64,000 nt of DNA from Amoebophrya sp. A120 (Eukaryota > Sar > Dinophyceae > Syndiniales > Amoebophryaceae). The notes under the pieces were generated by a model that was not told the origin of the DNA, made no database searches, and saw only the letters and a list, made by a program, of their open reading frames with translations. A program made the translations under genes and the position numbers. Shown here in pieces: positions 33,663 to 45,400 of this stretch (the stretch's first letter is position 1; the number at the start of each line of letters is the position of its first letter). The stretch lies in contig CAJINV010000004.1 of the NCBI GenBank assembly GCA_905178155.1, positions 10,337,655 to 10,401,654 on the forward strand, given 5' to 3'.

Positions 33663-35666
33663 TCATGGAAACTCGAGTACTTGTGTAAACAAATGAGGGG
33701 TACAGAGGTGGCACTTTGAGTATGAGGCAGGGGGATTATTTTTTAACATTTTGATATGCTCCCGCTCCGCCTTTGCCTGCTCCGCTTTAAGGACTTTCGA
33801 TGCCTCCTCCTGCTCTTTCTGTCGTTTCGCCAGCTGTTCCTTGGCGCGCTTTTTTCTTCTCTGTTGCCGTTTACGACGCGCTGCTCGTCGTTTTTTCTGC
33901 AGTTCCTCCTCTCGCGCGCTGCTGATTCCACTAGCACCTTGGGCCAACTTACGTCGCGTAGCCGCTTGCTCGACTGCGAGTATCTCGTCTTTCGCGGCGT
34001 TGCCCATCACACTTTCATCGCGGCGTTTTAGGCGGCTTCTTTTGGAGGGACCAGACACGTGATTCTCCTGTATTTCTTCTTCCCTTCCGAGTTGGCCTTG
34101 GCCGTGCCCAAAAGTCGTCCCCAGTTCGGTGAAAGCGTTCACCGGGGGCTGGACCACATCCTCGTCTTTTTCTTCATTTTCTTCCTGCTGCAGGAGCTCG
34201 TCTTCTGTAGCCGTCTCACTCGAAGAAGCTGATGAAGGACTTCGCATCCGTTTGTTGTTGGGAAGATTACTGTTATTCTTCTTGCTGTGCTGGGCGTGTA
34301 AAATCTGCAGCGGCCCAGAACGACGAGATGGAGTAGGAGGTGAAGAAGCTGCATCAACGTGGTCAGTCTTGTCTCGCCCCCGCTCGTTCACACTCCTGGC
34401 CGGGAAGACGCTGGCCAAAGCTTCTCCGAGCTGCAGCAACGCCGAAATCGCGGGCACGTTGGGGAGACTCGCGAAGGACGACGCTGCGGGAAATGTACTG
34501 CCTGCGCCGACACTCGATGTTGACGAGTCTCGTCCACTGTTGCTCCCCCGTGCAGTCGTGCTACTTCTGCTTGAAGTTCTTCGCGCACTCATTTCGCCCT
34601 CACTCTGAAGGTCTTCTTCATCCTCATCCTCTTCAGACAGTAGCTCGTCGTCGACTCCTTCATTCTCTAAATCGGAAGAACCGTCTTCATTTTCTAGTTC
34701 TTCTTCCCCGAAGGTTCTGCTTTCCGCTTGGTCCAGTCCCAGTCTGCCAGCTGTGCCACGAGCAGGTGCGTGTTTTGATGCGTGAAGATCCGCCAAAGTT
34801 CTCTCCGCAGTTGCAGTACTAGTAGTTGCACTCACTTGCAATGCGGAAGCAGGCTTTGAAAAGGATGTTGACGTTCCGGAGATTATCGATGTTTTCCCCT
34901 TCTGCTCCTCAGCATCTTCTCTGTCGTCGACGACAAAGTCGACATCTTCGCTTACTCCCTTCTTGGAGCCCGCACTGCTGCTCTCAGCAGTGTCAGTTGT
35001 TGCGTCTTCTTTCATTGCGTCTGCAGCACCAGCACTAGAAGTCGCGTCGGGTTTTGCATCCTGTGTAGTTTCCCCTCGCTCTTCACCTTCGCCTGGTAAA
35101 ATTTGCTCGTCGTCCCCTCCTGGACCACTACGAGACGAGGCAACGACACCACCAGCTGTTCGGCGCCGTTTCTTCTTCTTCACCTTCACTTTTTTCACTT
35201 CCAGAAACGAACTCGGGGAGTTACTACCGACGTCATTCTCGACTTGGAGAAAAGAACTACTGCTTGCGGAGGTCGTCCCGCCTGGTCGTGTGGACGACAC
35301 CATTTCTTCGCCCGTAGCACGGCTGCTGGGTAGATTACTGGATTCATCTCCTGCTGAAGTCGCGGGTAACAAGGTCGGATTTGTTGTTCCTGCGACACCT
35401 TCCTCGTGTTGGGCCTCTATCCCGTCCGTATTTCCACTAGAAGAACTTGTGCTTCCGCCGAATATGCTGTTTCGTAGTTGGTTGAGCCGGCTCGTCACTC
35501 CTGCGGAAGCCGCACTGAAGGAGCTGGAGCTACTGGTCGTGTCGCCGGAGGTTTTTGTAGTACCAGTAAGAGCAGCAGCAGGCTCATCGTCTGCTGGTAT
35601 CTGCCGGTTGTTCCTACCCGCTCCCCGGAGGTTCCCCCGTTTTCTGTTTTGATATTGCGCTTGCAT
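33663..35666 (-). CDS. Ser/Glu-rich protein with basic coiled-coil C-terminus (667 aa)
   Basis: Uninterrupted frame from ATG 35666 (MQAQYQNRKRGNLRGAG). The N-terminal half is Ser/Thr/Gly-rich with a basic cluster (VKVKKKKRRR). Then come an acidic block (DDELLSEEDEDEEDLQSEGE) and a long highly charged helix near the C-terminus (ELQKKRRAARRKRQQRRKKR, then KEQLAKRQKEQEEASKVLKA). The basic clusters suggest a nuclear or nucleolar protein; this is inference from composition only. The last residues after KMLKNN may be intron read-through. It is the only long gene here without an introner. Confidence 0.6.
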   Translation of the reverse strand: MQAQYQNRKRGNLRGAGRNNRQIPADDEPAAALTGTTKTSGDTTSSSSSFSAASAGVTSRLNQLRNSIFGGSTSSSSGNTDGIEAQHEEGVAGTTNPTLLPATSAGDESSNLPSSRATGEEMVSSTRPGGTTSASSSSFLQVENDVGSNSPSSFLEVKKVKVKKKKRRRTAGGVVASSRSGPGGDDEQILPGEGEERGETTQDAKPDATSSAGAADAMKEDATTDTAESSSAGSKKGVSEDVDFVVDDREDAEEQKGKTSIISGTSTSFSKPASALQVSATTSTATAERTLADLHASKHAPARGTAGRLGLDQAESRTFGEEELENEDGSSDLENEGVDDELLSEEDEDEEDLQSEGEMSARRTSSRSSTTARGSNSGRDSSTSSVGAGSTFPAASSFASLPNVPAISALLQLGEALASVFPARSVNERGRDKTDHVDAASSPPTPSRRSGPLQILHAQHSKKNNSNLPNNKRMRSPSSASSSETATEDELLQQEENEEKDEDVVQPPVNAFTELGTTFGHGQGQLGREEEIQENHVSGPSKRSRLKRRDESVMGNAAKDEILAVEQAATRRKLAQGASGISSAREEELQKKRRAARRKRQQRRKKRAKEQLAKRQKEQEEASKVLKAEQAKAEREHIKMLKNNPPASYSKCHLCTPHLFTQVLEFP

Positions 35667-37457
35667 ATAGAAAAATCCGCTGTGTCGTTCGATGTTTACG
35701 CATGTGCAGACATGTCCGACAGCGACTAGAAGATATGGCTATACAGAATATTTACAGCTACAGCATCACAATCACAAAAAAATAAAACAATACATGCGCC
35801 GCTCCACGGCATAGCTGCGGGTAGATGCGAATAACAGGAGAATTCCGCACCACAGCCTGGCGCTGCTGTGCATCAACGCACACTTTTTTCTCATCCACAT
35901 TCTCGTCGACACATCGCTGATTAAAGGCAGGGGGATGACGACCCAACAGGTCTTGCTCCGGACTTCTACTTCGTTCCTCACCTGGTCCTCGGATCTACTC
36001 CTTCGTCAGTGCCGATAGGTTGTGCTCTTCAACACGAGCAACCGTCGTACCAGTTTGGTTTGCAGTCTCTGTTCCGATTTTCCCTTGTTGGCGAGAAGGA
36101 GCCGGATGGACGTAATTTGTGCTGGTTGTGATGAAGCTGACGTCGTTCTTCGAACGTAAACATATACATAAACGTATCTGGTGGTACAAGAGCTATCAAA
36201 TACTTAAGTTAAAGTTGTACCCACCTCCTACTTGTGAGAACTCACGCAAGAATATTCTTGCGCGCCGTTAGGTCCTTCTGGCATTACATGAAAGTTGGAA
36301 GCGATTCGTCGAAATCGGCTTTAAAGCATGCGCCATCGCTCGGCTCTTGCCCTTCTAGCTTCGCACACTCTCTATACGAGCTCTCAATCCCTCACGAAGG
36401 CGCTCTTTGTTCTGTGCTTTAGGCAACACCTCACGAATTTCAAGTTCACGAGAAGCCCAACTGTCCTTCAGACCCACAAAACGAAATACATTCGCACGAA
36501 AATTACTACACAACAAAAGTGCACCTCACGGCCGAACTCGCACAGAGTGGTCTCTGCGGAGAATTGAGAATGAATTGTAAGTACTGTTGATGCGACAGTA
36601 CAATTCTTGAGTGATTTAGATTTTCTGTTCTTGAATAATATTAGTACAAATACATTTACAACATGCCAATCATGGTTCAAAATTCTCCAGATCGAAACGG
36701 AAACGTCACAATATCATTTTTTCTACATACCTTTTTTGTATTTGTTGTTTGTCATGTTCATCTATGGCGCATAAGCTTCGATGCGCGGTGGCACGTCGGA
36801 CGAGTGCGCTGCTCATGCCGATCATGTTTCGTGCTCGTCTGTATTGATAAAAGAGTTCGACATCTTGAAGTTGAAACCCAAAAATGCAACGATACGTAAT
36901 CGAGGTTATTTTTGTCGGCTACAAAATTTCCACAATTCATTTGTAAAAAACTACGCGACTACTTCGCAGCCGCCTCCGTTTTCCACTTTTTTCTTGGAAG
37001 TTTTGAAAAAACGGATATCGGGATGGCTTCTCACATTCAAAAAACCAAAACGCTTAAAAATTTGAATTGATATACGTAGGCATAAAATCCTCGTTCAATT
37101 TACTACCTTCTACTACGTAGAACAATTGCCGATGTTATCATTAGGTTTTAGGTTATATTATCTCATATCATGTAAACGATTATGATCTTTAGATTTGCAT
37201 GTCCTCTTATGGATATGGTCAAATTGTTTACCTGGTGGAAGTGGATGCACACCTACTACTAACCTGCTTCGTTTTTTGAAAAACAAGCCCCCTTTTGAAT
37301 TCTACAGTACTAACGGACCACAAAGTCAAGCAACCTCTGAGCGGAGTTGTCTTCTACTGAGCATCAATATGACAAATGTCTAACTATGTTTGTGATGACT
37401 TGCTGTTTTGAAGATCCCGTCCCACGCGCCGCCTCCGAAGACCCATAATTGTCGTCC
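35667..37457. other. Intergenic, possible short coding stretches at 35758-36189
   Basis: On the minus strand 36189-35995 (ATTSTNYVHPAP-like Thr/Asn-rich) and 35946-35758 (RCVDENVDEKKVCVDAQQRQ with a hydrophobic end) look mildly coding but are not in one frame, and I cannot place a joint. 36240-37457 is AT-rich with nothing recognisable; it includes the 3' flank of the giant gene that stops at 37458. Confidence 0.35.
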
Positions 37458-39427
37458 TCAATTTTCGTCGTTTTTCACGTCAAAGGTGAGGTGTCCGAAG
37501 GTCCTCGTGGTGTATTTGGGGACGTCTTTGCCGACCTTCATGCTGAGCTCCTCCTTCTGCCCCGCAATGATGTTGCTTTTGAACGTCGGTCCCCCCTGCT
37601 TCATCGTAGTTTCTAGCTTGTACACGTCCCCGAAGCTGCGGAACGTCACATTGGTCGCCTGTGCGGCCACGGTGAACTTGGCGGAATAGTGCTTGCAGTA
37701 CTTCCGAAAACCGTCCTGGTCGTACGAGATCGCGTAGTTTCCGCTCGGTGCGTACTTCGGCACCGGCTGCAGCCCGGCGTACGGCGTGTTTATCGTGGCC
37801 ATCTATCCTTTGCAAAAGCTGTATCGCACTCGTTCTCGTAGTAATTGGAGTCAACATCAATGACAAATCAATGTCTTTGGGAAGGTAACTCGGCGGGACA
37901 AACTACACCACTTTTGCTTATCGTTATCAATAAATATATAGAAAGTAAAATCCCAAAGGGAAGTTTGAATCGAGCACAGTAGCAGGGCGAACTGAGAGTT
38001 GTCAATAAACTGAAAAAAATCATATATCGTATATGCAATCTTTATTTCATACTGGAAATAGTACTGGTACGATGCTCTTTTGCAATGCATATCATTTCAC
38101 CCGGCACAATCTCGAACGGTCGGCCCAGGCTGGTCTCGTCGCAAGGAACGCACTGCCGGGTCTCCAAGAAGGTGTCCGGATCGTAGCCCGCGGGCGCGAC
38201 GCCGCAGCATTCCGGGCCGTCCTCGAGCAAGCACGTTCGCGTGTTGTCGCCGTTGCGGCACCCCTGGGTGCGGTACAGCGGGATCTTGTCTTCTGAGCAT
38301 TGGTAGGGACACATTCCGCAGCTCCGTGGACAGGTGGCGGTTTCTGTGAAAGAACGGATCTTCTGCATGGCGCGGGTCAGCCCGTTCTTCGTGGTGCCAG
38401 TTTTCCCGTTCGAGACGGTGGGTTGTGGCTTGTTTTTCACTGCGTCCTCTATCACGAGAAAAAAGTGTATACAGTTACACATTTTTTATTGGAGTTTCTG
38501 CATCACAAATTTTCTCTGTGTGGCAGAGAAAACTTGTAATGCGAAGATCATATAGGGAAAACAGGAAGGAAACGAGGCTCCCAAGCATTTCCTGCATGAG
38601 AAAGGTTGTCTGTGTTGCCGGTCTTGCAACACAATGTGCAACTGTAACACTTTTTTCTCATGATATCCTCGTCCTCTTCGTCACTGCCGCCCGCCGTCGG
38701 GTCCTCCTCCGCGAAGGCGGTTTTCCGCGCTTCTAGCACTTCTCGCTGACACGCGTTCACCTTCGCCTGCCCGTCCGCTGCCTGCACCACCGGACTGTTC
38801 GCGGCGTCGCACACGTAGTCCTTCTGACATTCCAATGGTAGTAGATCGAAGCTGAAGCTAGACCGCTGTCCGTCTTCACTGTTCACCACCGAAGATTCGC
38901 TGTCAAACTCCGGCCGAATCTGCACCTGCCCGCTGGCCGCTTGCTCCTGCTCCTTCAGGTACTCTGCCATGGTGCAGTCCTGCTCGAAGGACTTGTCTTG
39001 CTTCGGCATCACTTCGCCCTCGTCGATTTTCTTCTTCCTGGCCTTGCAGTCTCTCCTTCTGTCCAATTCTTCCCGCTCCATCTTCGCCCGCAGCGACGCC
39101 TGCGTCGACCCGTCCGTATCAAATGCAAAAATGTCTGGGTCTCGAAGAATTCAAGATTTGTCATGCATATCTCTCATGACCAATGACGCCTGTAATGCTT
39201 GACCTAGCATCACAGGCTTTTAGACTGCTTCCTGACGTACCTTCCACGTCAGAAATGCCCGGCCCGTGTAGCAAAAAATGTACCCCTCTTGCTGGTCATG
39301 CAATACAAATTTTTTTAGAGTCCAAAAACAGCATGACAAGTTGCAATCTTCCAGACCCAGACAAATTTGCAATCCATAGTCCGCGCAGTCAACCGATTTT
39401 CCCACCCACAGCGGGTCCTCCCACAGG
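37458..39427 (-). CDS. Giant gene, C-terminal exons (39427-39379, 39116-38666, 38449-38092, 37803-37458)
   Basis: A 49-bp micro-exon (EDPLWVGKSVDCAD) is followed by a charged exon (MEREELDRRRDCKARKKKID) and a Cys-rich exon (CPRSCGMCPYQCSEDKIPLY ... CCGVAPAGYDPDTFLETRQC). The last exon forms the protein end (TPYAGLQPVPKYAPSGNYAI ... HLTFDVKNDEN, stop at 37458). On its own the last exon could be mistaken for a separate 114-aa gene starting MATINTPY. The frame is continuous with the previous exon once the family-B introner is removed, so I treat it as the C-terminus. Confidence 0.75.
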
Positions 39428-42400
39428 TATCAAATGGAAAAATCCCCCCTCCCCATATCGAAAACGAAATTTGTGATGCTGTATTTGAGTACACAAATCG
39501 ACTTGTAATGCTAGAAGGCCAAGAGCCGCAGTTGTGGCCTCGTTTGCAGGCGATTTGTCATGCTGTTTCCCACTTCCAGTTGTTTCCTGTCATGCTGAAG
39601 ATGCAAGGCTTCCCCACGCAACCCAGCACCACAGTCCGCATCTTTTCCCTTCTAGCATGACGAAGCTGATTTGTGACTGCAAATCTGCATTACAGATCTC
39701 CGTTTTGATATGGGGAGGGGGGATTTTTCACTTTGATAACAGGTTGCAGGACTTCATGATCCCGTTTTTGCAGTTCAGCGTCAAGCAGCCGTCGGGCGAC
39801 GACACCGCGTACTCGTGCCCGGAGGGGCAGCGGCAGAACCCGCCGTACCGGTTCGCCATGGGGTAAAAGGAGAGCAAATGCCCGGGGGGGACGAGATCGC
39901 CGGACACCGGCAACGAGTTCACCCGGTAGTGGTTCAGCAGCATCGGAGAACGCACGCCAATCACCCCGTAAACGCTGTTCGCTGCCTGGGGGAGGTCCTT
40001 GACGCTCTGCGCCGTGGCGTACAGAATGGAAGATCCGCACGTGACGCCCTCCACCACCGTGTTCGCCGCCCGCATCACCTCCGGAATGCGCTTGGGCTTG
40101 TCGTTGTCGCATTCCGTGGTGATGACCCCGTTCACGCAGTTTTCCGTGAAATAAGTCGGCTCGGAACAGTTCTTCAAATCCTGAACCGCACGGATCCAGT
40201 AGGTCTGGCTGTCCGGGCAGGTGCACAGCGCGCCGTAGACCGGGACGAACAGATTCCACGGCGAAGTCTCCAGCTGTCTCCACAAGGGCATCTCTAGCGG
40301 CGCTTTCACAATGACATTGGCCGCCGCCTCCTGTTCCGCGATCACGCGCGCCGCGGCCTCCTTCCATTCCTTCGTGCGCGCCAGCGTCGGTGCTGTTCCA
40401 ATCGCACCAAGCGGCGTCATCTGGGTCTGGGCAGGAGTTCCGACTTCGTTTTTCGGCGCGTTGATCGGGACCAGAGACGAGGCAATGTCCGCGTCCTGCC
40501 GCATCTGCATGAAGACTGCGGGCAAATTCGCCGGGTCTAACGGCGTGTTGCACGCGGCCGCAACGCCCCGCGCGACCCACGTGGCCACCTGCTTCTGGTG
40601 CTCCATCAGTTTGGTCTGAAACTTGTCAATCGTCCGCAGAAGGTCGCCAACCTTCGTCGTCCCCTTCCCCAGACTTTTTTCTCCAGCAGGGGCTGTGGTC
40701 GGTGTGAAGGGATCCTGTCGTTCAAAGCTGCGTTCATCGCGACCCTGTGTTGTTTGTAGAAGCGAAAACGTCGGCAACGCAGCAACCTTCTTCGATTCGT
40801 CACCTTCCGCAGCGTCAAATTTACGCCGCGCCTCGTCCGTGTCGAAACCGAAAGTTCTAGCTGTAGTGGACATGCTTGAAGGAGCCTCATCTTCTTGCAG
40901 AACAGTTTTCTTGCTTTCAGCCCTTCTCATCAGAGCCGCTTCTTGTTGCTCCTCCTCAGCAGCAACTTTCGCTTTCTTTTCCGCCACTGCAACTTCTCCG
41001 GGCAGCGGGTCCTCGATGTCGCCAAAGGCTTCCAGCGCCGCGCGCGCTAACGCCTGGAAGTTCATGTTTTGCAGTTGCGAGTACTCGTTGGCGGATCCGA
41101 CGCGGCGCGCACAGGCCAGCATCTTTTCCGCGTCGAGGTACACTTGTTTTCGCAGTTTCGCCTGGCTTTCCTCCAACTCCAACGCCGTGCCCTCCATGCT
41201 GGAGAATGCCGATCGGTCGCCCCTGGACATGGGCGGCAGCTCCGTGATATCCTGTGCAGAAGTATCGTACTCGTAGTAATCGCAATCTTCATGCATTAAA
41301 AATTTTCATCCGAAGGTAAAACAGCATGACAAATTCCATTTGTCATGCTTAACAGACTGCGCGACTAAAGCCCGGGGGGGTGCGGGGTCCGAGGGGTGCA
41401 CAATGCACGGCCCGGAACACCCGAACATGCCCCGCGACTGGCACAGGACCAGCAACACAACTATTATCGCCGATCTCAGTTTGTCGATCACGACGTAGCT
41501 GCGAAGCCGTCCATACGCCTGGCGCCCCAAGCCCAAATCAACCCCCGAGGAAAGGCCTCGACCCCAGAGGAACCGATTATGAGCTTACGGCACGACGAGC
41601 TAGAGCGCCTGTTTCTGGGAAGGAAGATACTTGATGCTTCTCTCCACTGCAAAACTGGGACATTCCATTTGTCATGCTGACCGAATTTGTAATGCGATTT
41701 CTACTGGTACGATGCTTTTGCAATGCATACGTGAAGCCCTCACCGACCACGACGCGGAGCTCGAACAGCCTATCAATTGCAAAAATGTCTGGGTCGGGAA
41801 GAATACAAGATTTGTGATGCAGGTTTTCCCTGATCCATGAGGTCTGGAATGCGAGACCCAGCATGACACATTCTTTGAGATCTCTATCATGCCTTTCCTG
41901 CATTAGAAACTTCTCTCAACTTGGTCAAAAGGGGACAGCTTTTGGCACTCACGCAACACAGATTTCTGCAATGTTCGGATTTAGCATGACAAGTTGCAAT
42001 CTTCCAGACCCAGACATTTTTGCAACCCATACAGCCTTTTCCGGAGCAGGCCGAGCACGCGCTGCCGCATTTCGTTCTCTTCGATTTGCTTTCGCGGCAC
42101 CCCGCCGAGCCAGTTCACTTGGCCGGTGAGTTTCGGCACGGCTTCGACGCATTCGAATAGCATCACCGCGATGTCCTGCAGTTCCCGGTTGAAATTGGCC
42201 TCGGTCGGCCAAACGGACGACTTCCGGAGTTGCTGCAACCGCTCGTAGGTCGGGTTTCCGAGATTGTAAGCCCAGTCTTTCAGGGTCCACTTCGTCGTAT
42301 TCGTCCCCCTATGCATTGCAAATATGTCTGGGTCTGGAAGAGTGTAAACCTGTCATGCGCGTTTTCGTTTTCCACGAGATCTGGAATGCGGGACCTAGCA

Positions 42401-45400
42401 TGACAGTCAGAGTCTGTGAGGTCTCTATCATGCCTATCCTGCATGAGCAACTCCCTCCCAACTTGGTCGAAAGTGGACAGCTTTTGGCACTCATACCAAT
42501 AATAGCCGCCGAGGCGGAGGTAGTGAGGTCGTGGGCGTTTTTTTGCCGACCGCAGCCTTGGCCGCGGCTTTGCGTTTTACGGGCTCGCCATACCGCCGTG
42601 AGTAACGTTATGCCGCACGGTATGGCGGCCACTTGGGAAACATCGCGAATTTTGGCAAATTCCCGAAATTCCTTTCCGAAAGCCAGCCCCCATGCTATGG
42701 GGCCGATCCGGGTGCCACGGGGGGCGCCCAAAAAGCGAAGGAAAATCGGGCCCATAGCATGCGGATTGGCTTTGCGCGTGCGGGCCGCTTTTTCTTTTTC
42801 GCGTTTTTATTTTTCACGCCGGCGCTTTTTGCAAAGCTTCCCAGGCTCTGAAACCGGCGAAAAGGCGGCCGCTTTCGCGGCCGCCCAAAATGCTCCGAAA
42901 TCGCGGCCGTGCCATGCTGTTTCGCTGTTCTGATTTTGGGCGCGTTTTTTGCGCGCCCCTTTTTGGGCGCCCCAAACCGCCAGAAACCAAGGCGGTGGGC
43001 GCCTCAGAAGGGCGCCCCTTTTGCCGGCTCCCCTGAGTCGTTTTATCCAGTGCGAATCGATAGAATCCGCCCGGGCTATTTTGCCGCAAACGCCCCGGCC
43101 GCTTGATAATTGAAGATTTTTTATGCCCAAAAACACTTCCGGCCGCTTGAAAACTGCCGGTCGTTTTTGAGGGTATATGTCAAAAAAACTCCCTGGTTAG
43201 AACCGTTCGGTGACCTCACTACATACAACACAGATTTTCACATGATTCGGATGTAGCATGACAAGTTGCAATCTTCCAGACCCAGACATTTGTCAATCCA
43301 TATCCCCCGGGCATCCACATGTTCGATTCCTGGTTGTTCCACGCCGGCATCTGCAACTTCGCCAGCGCCGCTGCGGTGGTTGCGGGGGTGGTTGCGTTCG
43401 TCGCCACCTGGCTCATATTTGAGGTTCCGTTCCCACTCGCGGTTGCGTTCCCAGTCGCTGCAGCGGACGGCTGCCCTTGCGAAAACTGCAAGAAACCCAC
43501 GCCCTGTGGTGATCCTGCGATGCGATAGGGTACCGCGTCTGCATCCGGGTTTCCCTGGAGGTCCTTTTCGGATTCATCTTCTATTTGTTCTTCTTGTTCG
43601 TTTGCTTGATCTTGGCTATATGGCGCCACACCGTCTTCAGGTCTTTCTACTTGCCCCTCTTCCCACTCTTCCCCATCTCCACCATCATAAGCATCTGCAT
43701 CTCCACCTGTTCTTTCCTCTACTGCGCGATTCGCCAATAACGTCGCTCCCCCGCTCGGCGCAGCGGTACTCCACGAGGTCAACGCGTTGCTCATCGCAGC
43801 CACATTCGCCGCCATCAGGTCCGCCGCGCTCGGCGTCGTGGTGGTGGTCGTGCTGGTCGTTTCCGTCTCTTCCGGATCATAGGGTGACCACACTGCTTCT
43901 GTTATCGTGAGAAAAAAGTGTTTCACTGTAAGGATTTTGCCAGTTTTGCATCATAAGTGCGTTACACATGACAAAGGAAACTTGCCATGGGAGGTTCCTA
44001 AGGGAAAACAGACCTGAAAACCCAATGTCTTGCAGGTGTGGCAAGACAAATGCATCTTTGTTCCATCCTATGCATCACAGGTTTACAGTGAAACAGTTTT
44101 TTCTTGCGATATCTGTAGTACTAGAAGTGGTTGTTGTGTTTGACTCGTTCACGTAGGAAGAAGTTATGCATTGCAAAAATGTCTCGGTCTGGCAGATTGC
44201 TGAGGTTTGTGATGCTGTGTCTGCTTGACACAGAAGGTGTGCCATGCAAGGCCTAGCATCGCAGGTTTCGAGACGGTTTTCCAATGCTTAATCCGCATGA
44301 CAAACACCTTCTTTTGGCGACAGGAAAAGGAGCTCCCTTTGCTGTCTAAGCATGACAGATTCTTGTGTGATCCAAGTATGCATCACAAGTTCGCATCCTT
44401 CCAGACCCAGACATTTTTGCATTTGATAGAAATGATGGTCGTGTTATCCGAGGATGTTTCATTCCCCTTATCCAAGAAAAAAACGTTGTTAGTGTAAATT
44501 TGTGATGCGCAACATGCAAATCGATTGCGCCTGTCAAGCTGTGCCTGCATTATAGGTTCCATTACAGGGCGTTTTCACGTACAATCTGAGCATGACAGGT
44601 TTTTGCTGTCATGTGAGAGATATTTGTCATGCTAATCCTCCAAGAAAGTTACACCTACAATCTTTTTTTCTTGGATATCCCTCCCCCGGCTGGTAGTACC
44701 CCGCGGTTTCCACTTTGGTGATGTACGAGATCTGGTTCGCGGCGAGCAGGCTCTGCTTCTGCACGTCTGCCGTCCGCTTTCCCACGAACACGCCGTTGTC
44801 GAGACAAGGGAAGCCGAGCATCATGTTCACGTCGGGAAAGAAACCGAAATCCGCGTTGCCCTCCGCGGCGGACGCGAGAATGGCGTCGTCGGCGAACAAC
44901 GTGCACTTTCCGTGGTCGTACCGTTCCGCAGCTCGCACGTACTTCACGAACCCGCAGTTGGTGAGCCAGGCCTCACTGCCCTCCGCACATCGTTTACTGC
45001 AATCTTCGAAAGAGCCGACGTTGTCAAATTCCGCGATCACCAACCGTGACTCCGGTAATTTCGAGTCCAGCATCACAGTGACGCCGTGGAGTCTCGGACA
45101 GCCGACCGTGCAGGGCAGACCGGACACGGAAAACGTACCACTGTCGTCGTTTTCATCGTCTGTTGAGGCGGTGGTGGCAACTGGTGATGCGCCACTTGAT
45201 GTAGAAGTTGCCGCAGTTGTGATATTCGGCGTCGGGGGGTCCTCGGTGAACTTGTTCAGCAGTTTGCAGGTTCCTTTGAACTTCAAAGGCACTCGGGGTT
45301 GCATTAGCACCGCCTTCCAGTCCGAACTAGGTACTTTTTGCCTTTTCCACGTGAAAGCCACGCAGCCCTTCTGGACGGCGCAAAGCGCGGAACAGGCGTC

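Noticed and set aside
37458-37802. Separate 114-aa gene starting MATINTPYAG
   Set aside because: The preceding exon and a family-B introner join to it in frame, so it is better read as the last exon of the giant gene.
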